Assembly: GCA_029891345.1 (NCBI GenBank)
Contig: CM057009.1
Span: forward strand, 298,631,466 to 298,695,465
DNA: 64,000 nt
Source of the DNA: Dryococelus australis
Taxonomy: Eukaryota; Arthropoda; Insecta; Phasmatodea; Phasmatidae
Reading direction: 5' to 3'
Under the pieces are notes generated by a model. That model did no database searches, had not been told where the DNA came from, and saw only the letters and a program-made list of their open reading frames with translations. Shown one piece after another: positions 12,223-24,339 of this stretch (the stretch's first letter is position 1; every line of letters begins with the position of its first letter). The position numbers and the translations under genes are program-made.

Positions 12223-12640
12223 ATAATGAAACCATTACACATCACTGTTGTGGCTATTAGAAACATTTACGGAAAAATTACTCTATCACTAAAGCATTTA
12301 ATCAATATTATAATTTTTCTATATAAGTACAATAGTGTATTTGTGCATAAAGATAAGTAGAAGAAACTTTTATGAAACAATTACATCAGTAATAAAACAT
12401 TTGCTTACTTATGCTGCCAACAAACGGATACAATACCTAATTTCATATTCTGTAATTTTTTATGTACAAGTTTCGGACTGTCTAGGTAGCTGTAGAATCA
12501 ATATAAATATTTGTAACATGCATTTGTAGATTATCATGAAGTGATATTGTAAGCTAAATAAGTTACTTCAGCCTCTTCTGACCATATGCATGAATACCTT
12601 TATTGATAAACGTATGCTGAACTTTAGATGCAGGGAACTT

Positions 12641-12865
12641 CAGTGGCATAGTGGTCAGACACTCACCACCCAGCAAGGTCCAACAGGATTTTTGTACATG
12701 GTGGACGTTGCCAATGGATTTTCTTAGGCGACTCGCTTTTATTCTCTATTCAGATTCCATTACCACTCCTCCTCCACTACCTTCGTCCCCATCGGCACCG
12801 AATACCTCAGCTACTAAGCACCATCCAGATCTCTCGTATCACAATTTTAGTTAAAGGGACCTGTT
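12641..12865 (+). mobile_element. tRNA-derived SINE (family 1), diverged copy
   Basis: The head CAGTGGCATAGTGGTCAGAC is a typical tRNA A-box region, followed by CTCACCACCCAGCAAGG and the family block ACAGGATTTTTGTACATGGTGGA. The B-box is largely lost between these. The body continues with GGATTTTCTTAGGCGACTCGC. This copy lies in the opposite orientation to the neighbour at 11946. Confidence 0.65.
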
Positions 12866-13313
12866 GCTGGTGATAGTACCAATTATATTTCTAAACTGGC
12901 TAGCCACAACAAAAATCATTGATGGATGTTTTCCAAAACAAACATTAACTAATTTAAATTTTATAAGTACACAAGTTACTTCTCCAAGTATAGTCACACC
13001 TTACTGAAACTAATCATTAAAATGGTAAGAAAGTTATGAATGCACTTGGGTTTAGATAGAAATACATGGCATTCAAATGAAAACACAAAAGTTGCTAATT
13101 AAAATTGAAGTGATAGAGGATAATAGTGAATTTACAAAAGGGAATAACATCTTTCATAGAGAAAGCAGGTAGAGAAATATACTGTTACTTTAATTATTCT
13201 AACTTTTTAAGCTTGGTGAAACTTATTCGACTGTCAGAATATGTACAAAACCAAAACGTTGAATTCAACTTGTAATAAAGTTATTACTTCTTTCAAACGA
13301 CTCTTTTGTGTTA
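12866..13313. other. AT-rich spacer before the Copia element
   Basis: No gene or repeat recognised. The last four bases (GTTA) are also found right after the far end of the Copia element. Confidence 0.5.
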
Positions 13314-13573
13314 CTCTTGTAATTTGTGAATAAACACAAGTAATAAAGTAGTTATCACGAGTTCTTTATTAACAGTACTTCACAGCTACATGGCTATAAC
13401 TCAACTGTCTTTTGTTTTTCAGACACCAGCATTTTACAGAGTTGCCACTAGAATGCAGTTCAGGCACAATACACAGTGCAAGAGCAAAGGGGGAAAAAAA
13501 TCAACATAAACAAAATAACATCAATGTAATCAGAGGATATACACATGTTATCAGTTGATTATAAAACACAACA
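13314..13573 (-). repeat. Copia 3' LTR
   Basis: Matches 17524-17768 along its length. In element orientation it begins TGTTGTGTTTTATAATC and ends near CAAATTACAAGAG. It contains a reverse-strand polyadenylation-like AATAAAG. Confidence 0.88.
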
Positions 13574-13594
13574 CACTCCCTGTGTCAATGTGTT

Positions 13595-14640
13595 TCATGC
13601 AATTGTGAAACACAGGGTAATATACTGTACTAATTTCTGGGCACTTTGGCTATCATTGAACATCATTACCTGACTTTTGAACCCAATTAATTCCTTGAGC
13701 AACCCTTTCATGAATACAGCATCTTTAGCAGCTTGAGTAAGAGCAATATCTGCTTGTGTGCTGCTGAGTGAAACGCAGGATTGTTTCTTGGCTTCCCAAG
13801 AAACCGGTCCACCACTGAAAATTAGCACAAAATCACTATAAGATTTTCGATTGGTAGGATTGTTGGCTGAATCAGCATCTACATACCCTTTCAACCCTTG
13901 ATCATCACTTTGATATATGTCAGACCCAAAATTGTCCCTTTTAGGAATCTGAAGATTCTTTTGGTTGCTACCCAGTGCTCCATTTTGTGATTGGTGTTAA
14001 AACAGGCTAGGGAAATTTATAGCATAGGCACTACTGTCAGGCCTAATTTTTACAAAAAGATAAATTAGAGACCCTATCAAAGATTGGTATGGAACATTCG
14101 GAGCATCCTTTCCATCATTATTTAACCATAAATTTGCTACCATGGGTGTGCTGACAGGTTTAGTCTCTTCCATTTTATATTTCTTAAGCAGCTCTTCTAC
14201 AAATGATATCTGGTTGATTTTGATAATACCTTGAGATCTCTCAATACTTAATCCTAGATAAGACTTTACCTAACCCAAATCTTTGATACTGAACTCTGTA
14301 CCTAAATGTTTCTTAAATTCGCACCTTTCAGAGTCATCATTTGAAAAAATCAAAAAATCATCTACACACAAATTTCCATTATTTTTGTGAAAAATACATG
14401 GCTCAAATTTATAATTTTTGTATCAATTTGTATCTAAGATCTGGCATTATCTCTCCTACCCTTTGATGCCAAACATGAGAGGATTGTTTCAACCCATAGA
14501 GCCTTTTTTAAGACAAAAACTTTGTTTTCTTGTTTTGGTTTCACAAAACCGTCTGGCTGCTACATATAAAAAATGATCTCATCTAAGTAACCATTTAAGA
14601 AAGCAGTACTTACATCCAAATGGTCAATACTCAAATTTTA
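13595..14640 (-). pseudogene. Copia RT C-terminal half and RNase H remnant
   Basis: On the minus strand, 14640-13900 retains RT blocks in broken frames, including the catalytic VDD box in CVDDFLIFSND (near 14360). From 13894 the RNase H frame begins KGYVDADSANNPTNRKS, the Copia D-A-D-x-A signature, followed by SSTQADIALTQAAKDAVF; the usual Glu of the STxxAE motif is Asp here. After SAQKLV the frame shifts, and the HID motif of the RNase H end runs straight into the 3' LTR. The remainder of the domain and the 3' untranslated part are deleted. Confidence 0.8.
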
Positions 14641-14976
14641 TCTTTCAGCTAATGCAAAGAGTAATCTTAAGCTGCTTCTGCAGACCACTGGAGAAAATGT
14701 CTCTGTAAAGTCAATACCTTGTTCCTGTGTGAAACCTTTCGCTACTAACCTTGCTTTATGTTGAACTGCATCACCAAGCTCATTTTTCTTTACGCTAAAC
14801 ACACACTTACACATCACCACAGTTTTGTTTTCGGGTCGATCCACCAGCTCCCAGACACCATGGCTTGACAGGGCATCCATTTCCTTCGTCATTGACACTT
14901 GCCACAGATGTTTCTTATCACTTTGCATTGCTTTACCATAAGAGCTAGGGATGGCTTCTGTTGATGTGTGATACAA
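14638..14976 (-). pseudogene. Copia RT N-terminal segment
   Basis: A 112-codon open segment opens with the typical pre-RT linker (AIPSSYGKAMQSDKKHLW, MTKEMDALSSHGVWELVD) and then the RT start KCVFSVKKNELGDAVQHKAR, LVAKGFTQEQGIDFTETFSP. These are the strongest Copia RT fingerprints (RLVAKGFxQxxGIDYxETFSP). Segments on either side continue in other frames. Confidence 0.88.
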
Positions 14977-15338
14977 GACCTAGTCCGAAAATTTTTCTGG
15001 TAGTTTCTTGATTCTTGGCCCTTCCTCTTCTCTGGGTCTAGGATCCAATTCAAAGCCTCTAAATACAGATTCATCTTCTGACACGTCTTCTTCTTTAGAT
15101 GGGTTTGTATCCCTTGCATTTCCTTCTGTGTATTCCATATTTTCCCTCAAACATATATTAAGTTTTCCAGATTCGGGATCCACTCAAGGCAGCCTTGCAT
15201 CTACAGTTGTCATGTCAGTAGACTCTTATAAATTCACCAAAAATTTTCCTTTCAAAAACACAACATCTCTGGAGCATACAATCTTTCCTGTATTTCTTGT
15301 ATCAAAAAACCTGTACCCTTTACTGTCTTCGCAGTAAC

Positions 15339-16250
15339 CTACAAATATATATATGGGTAACTTTTTGAGTCCCACTTCTTGCATTTCTGCTTCTCAATGT
15401 GACTGTATGCAATGCAACCAAAAACCAGTAGATGTGCTAGGTTCACTTTCCTGCCACACCACCACTCTTCAGGTGTTTTCACATCAGTTGCTTTATGAGG
15501 CGACCTGTTTGCCAAATAAGCAGCTGTGTTCACAGCCTCAGCCCACATCTTTTCATCAGAACCAGCTTTCTTCATCACCCATCTGACCTTTTCAACAAGT
15601 GTGTGATTAGTGCGCTCTGCCAGTCCATTCTGTTCTGGACTGTATGGTATAGTTAGTTCATGTTTTATTCCTTGATTCCTTTGGAAGTTTTTGAAGTCCC
15701 TGTTTATATACTCTGAACCATTGTCAGTTCTCAGGATCTTTATTTGTTTTCCTGTCTGCTTCTCAACTTGGGCCTTAAATTTCCTACATTTTTCAAACAC
15801 TTCAACTTTTGACCTGATTATATACACAAAAACTTTCCTTGTGTGGTCACCTATGAAGGTTTTAAAAAATACATTCCCCCACTCCAAGATTCCTGGGGCA
15901 TAGGACCACACACATCCGGGGGTACTAATTGCAGGCACTCACCCACCCTTTTTCCTCCAGCTCCTTTGAATGGTCCATCCTTTTCCCCTGAAAATGATAT
16001 TCCATCTGCCATGTCCTCCTTCAATAGGTCCATTCCCAATTCTGTTGAAGTGTCCCAACCTATCATGCCACAGTCTGTTTGTTGATTGTCCCTTGGACAT
16101 GTAAACACATTCTTGACATATATCCAGCACATACAAATCCCTTCTTTGTGTTGCAGTAGCCACAATATTATCCTCAGAGTATATTGTGCACTTCTTGTGA
16201 TCGAACACAACACAATGACCTTTTTCTGCTATTTTGCTTACAGATAACAA
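15339..16250 (-). pseudogene. Copia integrase
   Basis: The zinc-binding and pre-core region lies at 16250-15940 (LWHDRLGHFN gives the HxxxH pair; the CxxC follows in a different frame). The catalytic core runs from about 15938: DHTRKVFVYIIRSK, then KILRTDNGSEYINRDF (second Asp), then the PYSPEQNGLAERTNHTLVEK block with the catalytic Glu. The first catalytic Asp region is disturbed around 15930. The segment ends in LLVFGCIAYSHI, as in intact Copia integrases, followed by a stop at 15339. Confidence 0.88.
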
Positions 16251-16408
16251 ATTAGATTTATTCCAGGTACTAAAACTGTATCTTGTATGACCTTGTTTCC
16301 ATACAGAGTTTTAACCTCAACATTGCTGACACCTTCTGATAAAACAGATTCAATATTTGCCACCATCACTTTGATGTGGCTGTCATCTTTGAAGTCTATC
16401 AACCAGTC

Positions 16409-17341
16409 TTACCTAGGTGTCATATGTGATGTGGCTCCTGAGTCAACACACCATTCATTCAAGTTTTCACTGGATATATTTAGAGCTGTAAGTAGTAAAG
16501 TTTCATTTTTACTCTTTGACCTGTGGTTTCTATTGAATGACCCCAATAAATAGGCTTTTGTCTTGTCCGTTGAAGCATCTTCCGGACAATATTTTTTAAT
16601 GTGGCCCACTTTTCCACAATTAACACACTTGGGTCCCTTTATATTCACTGTCATCTTACTCACATACAAATTTGGCTTCATTTTTGCAGTGAGCGCTGAT
16701 GCCTCATCATTTATTCTCTCTTGAAGATGCATTTCCACTACACATAATCCATCTCTAAAAAAAGTCAAACTTCTCTGTTCCTTTGGAACTGATTCCCAAG
16801 TGTTCATGGACTCAAAATATTCCTGTGGCATAGTGCTAAGTACTCAATTTAAGAAAAGTGAGTCTGGCAATTTTTCTTTATCCTCCTTCCTGGTCACATC
16901 TTGTAGCTCGGCCCACAATTTTTCTAGTATTGCGATGTGTTAAACCACTGAATTGTATGGGTCTTTCTCACTTATACTGAAGAATTCGTTAAATAGTCGA
17001 TCTTGTCGTTGCTCTGTCCTGTGCTCGTATACACTGTGTAGTTTTTCCCACAGTTCCTTTGTTGACATACACATGTTTACCAATTGACGTACTTGGTTGC
17101 TGAGAGAGTAAACAATTATGTGTTGAGTAAAAAATTCTGCCTTTTCTAGCAACATTTTTTCTTCAGGTTTCTTCATAGCTTAAGCACTTGTCTTTTCCGG
17201 TTCTTCCGTGACAAATATTATTTTTCCTTCTATGGCATTCATACACCCATGGACCTGTAGCTGAATTTTTACTTGGAACTACCAGTCCATCCAATTTGAT
17301 GGACCCTCTAATTTGTCAATTGTTACCCTGGAGATTTCCAT
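16409..17341 (-). pseudogene. Copia gag and protease
   Basis: The first ATG (17341-17339) opens a frame with a G-SNWMDW motif, which is the usual Copia gag start (G-x-NYxxW), interrupted by TAG after about 20 codons. A gag core follows at 17176-16940. The zinc knuckle CVNCGKVGHIKKYC (CCHC) lies near 16620, and the protease active site WCVDSGATSHMT (D-S-G) near 16430. Between 16940 and 16831 the frame is broken. Copia elements normally have a single uninterrupted gag-pol frame. Confidence 0.87.
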
Positions 17342-17523
17342 TTTTACTATGACGGAACATAAAAGGAAAAAATACATGAGCCAAGATCATACCGGCACTA
17401 TATCATGGGACTTCGTGATGCCATTTTTGCAGCTACACCAAGCTATCTGCAACTACTGAAGTACAATCTGTTATTATGACATGATGCCTCGCATTTCCTT
17501 CCCACGAACCACGCGCGCATAAC

Positions 17524-17768
17524 CTCTTGTAATTTGAGAAGAAACACAAGTAATACAGTAGTTATCACAAGTTCTTTATTAAGAGTACTTCACAGCTACA
17601 TGGCTCTAACTCAATTGTCTTTTGTTTCCCATACACCAGCATTTTAGAGAGCAGTTCAGGCATGATACAAAGTGCACGAGAAAAGGAAAAAAAAATCAAA
17701 GTAAACAAAACAACCTCAATGTAAACAGAAAATACACATATGTTATCACTTGATTATAAAACACAACA
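17524..17768 (-). repeat. Copia 5' LTR
   Basis: Direct repeat of 13314-13573, lacking a stretch of about 14 bases present in that copy. The initiator-tRNA-like priming site follows immediately inside the element. Confidence 0.88.
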
Positions 17769-18018
17769 GTTATAAGGTTGTAAGAAAATACAGCTTAACT
17801 GTGTGAAATGTATGTGCAGTTGACATACGAAAGACACAATAGTTATCTTGGAGCTAAAATCACCAAGAAAAAGCCACTTGGATGATCTTACCTTGAATAA
17901 AAAATTAACTGTATAAAACAAAATTGGAAAATCCAATAAATTTTAAAAGTTCTTAAATCACACTTGTTTTGCGAATATGGCTTTATATATATATATGAAA
18001 ATTAAAATATGATAATAA

Positions 18019-18372
18019 TGTAAGGTAATATACATTGCACTGAGTATATGTACCACACAAGGTACCAAGTATAGAATGCATGCCATGGAAGAAACGCTGT
18101 TACACGATGTGTCATGTTAGCATCTCTGCAGTGCAGCGGTGGGCACGCATGTAGCCGGCCCACAGTGAACCAGTAGTCAATTGTTAAGTGTTGGACAGGC
18201 TGGTCGAGTGCGTTATGTTGGTACCCACCTGCTGGTGCGAGTTCAGGTGTTCTATGCCTCGTTGCTGCTTGGTACCCAGCGACACATAGATGTAGTATCA
18301 AGCATATTTGTGATGGATAAATAAAACATTACGTGGTGAAAATCCCAAACTTATATGGAAACAAACCTTACA
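18019..18372 (+). repeat. Gypsy 5' LTR (single copy)
   Basis: A 354-bp block starts TGTAAGG and ends with its exact inverse, CCTTACA, as LTR ends do. It contains a polyadenylation signal AATAAA near 18322. Eight bases downstream comes TGGTGACAGAAGTGGGATG, which has the TGG start expected of a tRNA primer-binding site. No matching 3' LTR was found up to 29 kb, so the element is cut off on that side. Confidence 0.75.
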
Positions 18373-18380
18373 AGCTTTTC

Positions 18381-18399
18381 TGGTGACAGAAGTGGGATG
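18381..18399 (+). promoter_or_regulatory. Probable tRNA primer-binding site of the Gypsy element
   Basis: TGGTGACAGAAGTGGGATG lies just inside the LTR end, starting with the TGG complementary to a tRNA CCA tail. The primer tRNA is not identified. Confidence 0.6.
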
Positions 18400-18905
18400 C
18401 CGCCTAAATGTTTGCCGGAAATTACACAACTGTATTGTGTACACATTTCGCACCATGACCTACCGCGACAGATGTCGACTTTCTGAAGGCTGGTATTTTA
18501 CAGCTAAACTGCTTGGCGCAAAAACAGGACCTGTGCAAACTGCATGCATTAACGTTTAAGGACTGCCTAAGATGAGAGTTGTACTCTTGAACATTCTGCA
18601 TGTCTGTGTTTGTTCAAAAGACTGGTGTTTCTTTGCACTTATGGGCTTATGCCATGCATCCGTGTAAATGGTATGCTACAAGCATTTGCATACATGTCGT
18701 GAGAAGAGCAGCTACCACCTCCACATGCTGCTCTGCATGATGCTGTGCTTCTCAGCACAGTGCCACTGCCATGTTGCATTTCATGGAGCTATGATAACAG
18801 AGTTATAACGCAGATGCGCTACTGGGAGTAGTACGCCAGCTATCATTATGTCCATCTGGAGTTACTCTGCATCCCAAACTGCCGCATCACTGGAGCTAAG
18901 GTGAG

Positions 18906-19860
18906 ATGCTCAACTGCATTTTATTTCTCTGGATGGTGCTTGTCATGATGGCCTCTAAAGTAACTGTAGAAGGGAAAGAGCCTGACTTTCAAGCCACACT
19001 AAATCACCTAGCATCTAGAATGGAAGGGTTAGAATGTGAAAACTCGAAACTCAAGAAACAAGTAGCCAGTACACAAGTAAATTTAAAGGGGGACAGCTCA
19101 GATTTGTCGGGTACTAAACCAATACATGCTAGAAATTATACATTGCTGCCAACCATACCCAGTATTTAGTGGCAAGCCAGTAGACAATGTTTGAGAATTT
19201 TTTATTAAAATGTAACAGACTGCTAATGTTTGTAATTGGTCAGAAATTGAGCAATTAGCATTTGTAAAGCTTAAACTAGAAGGTAAAGCTTTAGATTTTG
19301 TTCTTGCTGACACTGTTTGCCAAGAGGCTGAAACTTATGAGGAGCTTAAGAAGAATTGGTTAGAATTCTTTGGCAGGAAACAGACTACTCATTTTTATGA
19401 GGAACAGCTCAGTAACCTTAAAATCATGGACAATGAGTCTGTGGAGAAATTTGCTGACAGGATATGCAAAATTAGTGCTACCATGTAGGAATTAGGTCCC
19501 AGCAATGAGTGAAATGAGGCAGTTAAACATGAGGCAAACCAATGTGCTCTTGATGCTTTCTGGAATGGTTTAAGGGGAGAAGTAAGGAAGTTTACATGTA
19601 TTTTTCACCCACAAACATTTAAGGATGCCCTAGAATCTGCAATAAATGTAGAAGCTCATAAGCTTCCTGGTAAAGAGCAGGACACCCATGCCAAGTCTTC
19701 TGTTAAGTCAGTATTCACAGTTGAGAGTGAGGGAGAGACATATTTTTTTCTGACACAAAGTAGGTCACATGATAAAGGATTGCCACAAACGGGCAAAAGC
19801 GTTTTAGTTGCGGGCAGTCAGGGCATGTAGTATGAGTGTGTACAAATAAGGGAAAGCAGA
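18906..19860 (+). pseudogene. Gypsy gag remnant
   Basis: The first frame (18906-19169) has a hydrophobic start, then a coiled-coil-like stretch (HLASRMEGLECENSKLKKQV). After a frameshift near 19155 the gag core continues: WSEIEQLAFVKLKLEGKAL, then YEELKKNWLEFFGRKQ and MDNESVEKFADRICKI, the order of the Retrotrans_gag domain. A zinc-knuckle relic (KVGHMIKDCHKRAKA, with its first Cys codon changed to stop) is near 19760. Several in-frame stops show it is dead. It precedes a protease-like stretch. Confidence 0.78.
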
Positions 19861-19899
19861 GCAAGAAATCAGATGCTACTGTAGAACAGGATATTTAGC

Positions 19900-20690
19900 T
19901 AAACAGCCTCAGGACTGGAGTAGCTACGAGTTACAGTTCTGTGTAAAGTACATACCTCCGACAGTGTCTGACAATGACATAGATGATTTAACAGTAGATG
20001 TAACTTACAGTGGTAGACCACTCAAGTTCTTAATAGAATTGGCACTCAAGTATTATGTGGCAACATATTGTTGGAGACATAGCTCTACAGAGTCTCCCAG
20101 AGCCAAAGTTTTCGGTCTAGTCTTTCGAGCTAAAAGTTAAAAATTAGGGAGAAATTACTGTAAGTTAGGTAACAATGCCTATGAAACATGTGTACAGGTT
20201 ATACAGAATAAATGGACACTTTATAATGGAATAATCGGGCTAGATTTTCTGAAACATCACCAAGCAACTGCAAATGAAGCAAAACACAGCCTGCAACTGG
20301 GAAATAAGTTGTACTCCCAACGATAGAGCACTGATGGGATTACATCACAAGTAAAGGATTGCCACGTGGGATTGCACGACCCAGCCTCTCCTGTTAAGAT
20401 TACTCTGTCCTCATTACACTTAGTAGGTGCCTAGAAAATATTACCAGGTACAGGAAAAATAGCCTGTATTATGGTTTCTCTCCCACATGTTCATGTGGCA
20501 GATAACTGCACTGTACTAGTATAACCTGCTCATGAATGCAATGTGTTGAATAATCAGCACTATTATGTTGCTAGAAGTGTCAATAAAGAAAGGTATCATG
20601 AAGGAAAAGTAGAAGCGAACATGAGACGAGTTGAGGGAGAAATTCCTTGAAGTACTTAGACAGTAGTTTTGGAAGCTGCTGTAGAAATAA
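19900..20690 (+). pseudogene. Gypsy protease and pre-RT linker
   Basis: After the zinc knuckle one frame reads RPLKFLIELALKYY. This is the position of the protease LIDTG active site, here degraded. The end of the domain is clear: NGIIGLDFLKHHQATANEAKHS, the GxDFL block of Gypsy proteases. The linker that follows (VKITLSSLHLV, IACIMVSLPHVH) is as expected before RT. The reading is lost at about 20690, where an unrelated 3.1-kb segment begins; pol resumes at 23830. Confidence 0.7.
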
Positions 20691-20694
20691 GATG

Positions 20695-23600
20695 TCCTTT
20701 CTTGTGCTTGTGATAGAGTCTGTCGTCAGTGAAAACATGTGTTACATGTATTTTTGAGGTTAAAAAAGTTTATTTTGGTGATTTTCTGTTAAATTAAGCT
20801 ATTTGCTTACGCATGATGTCAGGAGTGGTATTTTTGTAGGCACCTTCTCTTTTTTGAGCAGACGCCCTAGATTTTATACCAGCAGGAAGTTTCCTATCCC
20901 TTTGTTTTTTGTTAAGATGCAATAGGCCTACTCTTAAATAATTTTTCTTAAGTATTTTCATTTGGAGTTCCCTTCCTTGGAGGTTAGGTTAGGGTATTAG
21001 GCTGTTTTGGTTGAGTTAAGCCCTCCTTATTATTTGTTCATTTTGTTTGATAAGAAACATATGCCTTCTTTTTCTTTCTTTAATAAGTAATATGGTGATA
21101 AATAATTTCATGATTTTTTAGTTCAAAATACGTTTTTTGGGGAAGTCAGTTTCTAAAGTCGTTTTATTTTAAGGTTGTAGTTGAAAGTTAACTGATTGTC
21201 TCTCTTTTAGAACTCATTCCTTTAAATTCAGTTAATTTTTTTTTGTTTGAACAGATATTCATAATTTGCAGACATTATTTGTTTCATTTTTGTTTATTTA
21301 TTTTATGGTTAGGTCAATTAAGTCATGATAGAATTGAATTAGGAAACAGTTACTTTAACTTTTTTTTTGTTAAGAAAAAAGTATTTTTTTTTTTACTGCC
21401 CGGGTTCTTAAGGAACTGAGGTCACTCATTTTTTAACTTGAAAGAGTTTCGTCACCACATGGATCAGCAGACTTCTTCTGAAGCGACGGCAGCTGGCCAT
21501 ATTTTTCTCGGCCCAGGTGACCATAATCATCCCCCTACTATTCCGTTTGGAAGAATTGTTATCTTCTGCTTGTTCGAAGCACCAGGTGCAGCTGCAAGCT
21601 GCGTCGACTCTTTCCCTGGTAAAGCTGGGATGTTGTAATGATCAGTACACTTTGCCGCTAGGCTTGTAAGGGGAAAGGGGAATTTGGCTTTAACCTGTTG
21701 AGGTAGCGATCGTGGCGGTGGCGGGCTCTGATTGGCCCATCATGACGTCGGCCAAGGCCGTGACGTCAGGCAAGGCAGCTGGTGTTTTGACAAGTAGATT
21801 ACTACGAGGTCATAGGCTGACGGGAGGGTGTCAATAGTGGACAGATGTTGTGAACAGAGGTCTCGGCACGGGTGGGCGGCCCTCGAGGAGGCTGCAACAT
21901 CAAAATAATGCTAAGTATTCTTTGAAAATCTTTGATTTTGTGCATGGTCGGTACGTTCTTCCCTGCTTCACAGGAAGAATAGCCCCGGCCTTGCCTTTAA
22001 ATAGTTGGTCTTTTAATAAACAAGGGTTTTTAGTTGATAGAATATGGTGTAGTATGCAGCATACAAGGTGTGTCAGTGTAGGAGGTGTCAAGAGACCAGG
22101 GCAGAAACTTTATAGGTAAATATGTATAGCTCATCAGCTCTGGCCGAGAGGCCATTGGGGTTAGGTTTCTTTTATTTTAAATAATAATCATTGACTTGGG
22201 ATGAAACCTTTGTTTTTGCAGTTGTGTTGTTTTTCAGACCTCTTAGTGGAGATTTTAAATGTATGGTTATGGGTATCAGTAGTACCTGGTTTGTAAACGG
22301 CTCCGCAGGTTGTTGGGTTCATCTGTGGCGGAGTTATGTTGATACTACTGTGCTGAAATAAATAGAGGTCTAGTTTATGTCTCCTGATAATTTCTTTTGA
22401 CAGGTTCCTTCCAAAAACTAAATGTTGTGCATTTTCATTTATACATTTTAAAGTCATTTGACCTATTTTTTGGTTTCTAAACTAATTCTTGTTCAAGTTC
22501 TTTAAAAGCTTATTTCATTATCCTGGCCAATCTATCGGTCCAATGAATAAATTCGATCAGCACACATAAATAAAGTAACATTAGATTTTCTTTTGTGTGA
22601 TTTTCATTTAAACCTTAGAGGGCATATGGTTGAGCGCTATTGCTATAGCTAATTTAAGCTAGTGTATTTACAAATATTCCGATGCACTGATCCAAAATAA
22701 TTTTTGTTAAGGTAACTTCATATTATTGTAAAGCAATTTTAATTGTGACTGTGTAACATTGTTAAAAGGGGGCATTCTACCCCAAATCCATTTGAAGCTG
22801 TCTAAATACCCTTTTTGTTTGTTTTGATTATATTCACATCTGGGTGAGTTAAAATCAGGAATAATAATGAGAAGGGCTTCCTGTTAGCCCTACAGTAAAT
22901 TCTTTTATTTCTTATTAACTCGATCACTGGTTAGGCCAGTGGGATTTATACTTTTTTTTCTGATTGTTTATCTAATTGAGTAATAAGATACCTAATACCT
23001 TAGTTGTCTCATAATAACTGTAACTTATGTATAATTTGAAGTAAACTAAATTTTTATCTTATATTTTCTGTTTTGCTCCTGCAAAACCCCATCTATTTCA
23101 ATGAGTATCTGTTTAAGGAAACATAGCTATAAAAGTTAAATACATGTCTTTTGCAATTTTTATTATTGTTATCTTTTTATATATTTGATGATTTAAAAAA
23201 AACCTATTTTATTTTTTTTATATTATTTGTTTCTTGCTAGCTGTTAAGGACCTCGCCCACTCTTTTTTTTTAGTCTATTGAAGCTCTCGACATCTCACCA
23301 CAAGTAGCTTAGTCTTTATGTACTGGGTTATAGGTTTAAGTTAATCTGATTATCTGGCATTTATTGGATTTTTCTGTGTCGGAGTCAGACCCATGAAGCG
23401 ATCATGGTTTCCTTTTTCTTGCTGTGCAAATAATACCCCCCTTTTTCAATTTTTCCATTAACCCCCCCAACAGGACACACACACAACCCCTTCTTATTCA
23501 CTATTTTTGGCTTTTGGTTTAAATGAGCCTTTTCTGGTTTTAAAGTAAGTATTTAGGGTACAGGATATCATGTTGGCCCTGCTGAGTAAAAGTTACAGTA

Positions 23601-23785
23601 CGTGATGGAGGCTTCACAGGTTAGATTTTGGTGTTGGCTCATTTTTTTATTTTTTTTTTTTTTGTAATTCTAAATTTTATTCCTCCCCCACCCCATCTCC
23701 CCCATTACCTTTGGTGTAGTCTCCAGGAATTTTATTTTTGTTAGGTTACAACTGGACATCACACATCCTCATCTTCCCCGTTACA
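20695..23785 (+). mobile_element. Family X insertion copy 1 (LTR-like, 3.1 kb) inside Gypsy pol
   Basis: This block separates two pieces of one Gypsy pol gene. Its middle carries a promoter-like module: CCAAT box (ATTGG, 21731), CRE-like TGACGTC (21743) and full TGACGTCA (21761), TATA-like TTTAAATA (21996) and AATAAA (22015). T-rich sequence lies on both sides. Part of it (20860-22040) is similar to 55500-56690, with the CCAAT-CRE-TATA order kept. A long LTR or non-autonomous LTR element would explain it. I saw no protein domain in it and could not fix the exact ends or a target duplication. Confidence 0.5.
21727..22020 (+). promoter_or_regulatory. CCAAT/CRE/TATA promoter-like module of family X, copy 1
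   Basis: CpG-rich island in AT-rich surroundings, with ATTGG, two CRE motifs (the second a perfect TGACGTCA), TTTAAATA and AATAAA in LTR-like order. The matching module is at 56425-56690. Confidence 0.55.
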
Positions 23786-23829
23786 CGTGAATCAGTAAAT
23801 ATCCATGCAAGAATTGAAGATGTGTGGTT

Positions 23830-24000
23830 GAGTTGTTACAGATGATTCCAAGTTAGATTTAAGAGGTAAATTAGGTCATTTGTCAGAAGATAAGCAGTTA
23901 CTAAAGTCAGTGATGCAGAAATATCAGCATATTTTTAGAGAGAGAAAAATTTGCCAGTCCCACCTTTGGTCGAACACTGGATACAAAAATTGAATCACAT
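23830..24000 (+). pseudogene. Gypsy pol segment upstream of RT
   Basis: A frame reading LDLRGKLGHLSEDKQLLKSV and then MQKYQHIFREREK is typical of the segment that precedes the RT in Gypsy pol (hxHLSxxxxxLLxxLxxYxxIF). It continues the element whose gag and protease lie before 20690. It is cut by the MITE at 24033. Confidence 0.6.
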
Positions 24001-24032
24001 TATTATGATTACCTCCTAGTATCCAGAGTATA

Positions 24033-24253
24033 CACCGTTCACGGGAAAGTGAGCACTTTTTAAGGCCTTCCAGACAGCCATTAACCACTACTAAATAAAT
24101 CTTATTGCAGCTTCAGGCATTGCATTTTGATGGTGGTGAAATGCATACATTGTGTTTATTAGTCACACTGCAATGTTAATATTAAAAAGCAGCAGAAAGA
24201 TGGGTATGGATGAAAGGAAAAATTTAGAAGTGCTCGCTTTATCGTGAACAGCC
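24033..24253. mobile_element. Mariner-type MITE, 221 bp
   Basis: Left end CACCGTTCACGGGAAAGTGA and right end (reverse complement) GGCTGTTCACGATAAAGCGA match over about 28 bases, both flanked by TA (24031-24032 and 24254-24255). No coding capacity. A single matching right end is at 61583-61610. Confidence 0.82.
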
Positions 24254-24339
24254 TATAACTGTACTTCGCAGCACAGATAGCAGCTAGACGAACTAGCAGT
24301 GACTTAGTCAGGTGCTGATAGGTTTCAACGGGTATCTGG

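Larger units (their letters stand above)
13314..17768 (-). mobile_element. Ty1/Copia LTR retrotransposon, degenerate, both LTRs present
   Basis: The element is bounded by two direct LTRs of about 245-260 bp and flanked on both outer sides by GTTA, a probable target duplication. In coding (minus) orientation the order is gag, protease, integrase, RT and RNase H, the Copia order. Next to the 5' LTR lies GAGGTTATGCGCGCGTGG, resembling the initiator-tRNA-Met internal priming site used by some insect Copia elements. Several stops and frameshifts split the polyprotein. The LTRs differ by many substitutions and small indels, so insertion is old. The C-terminal end of RNase H is missing (see the RNase H entry). 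Confidence 0.9.
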
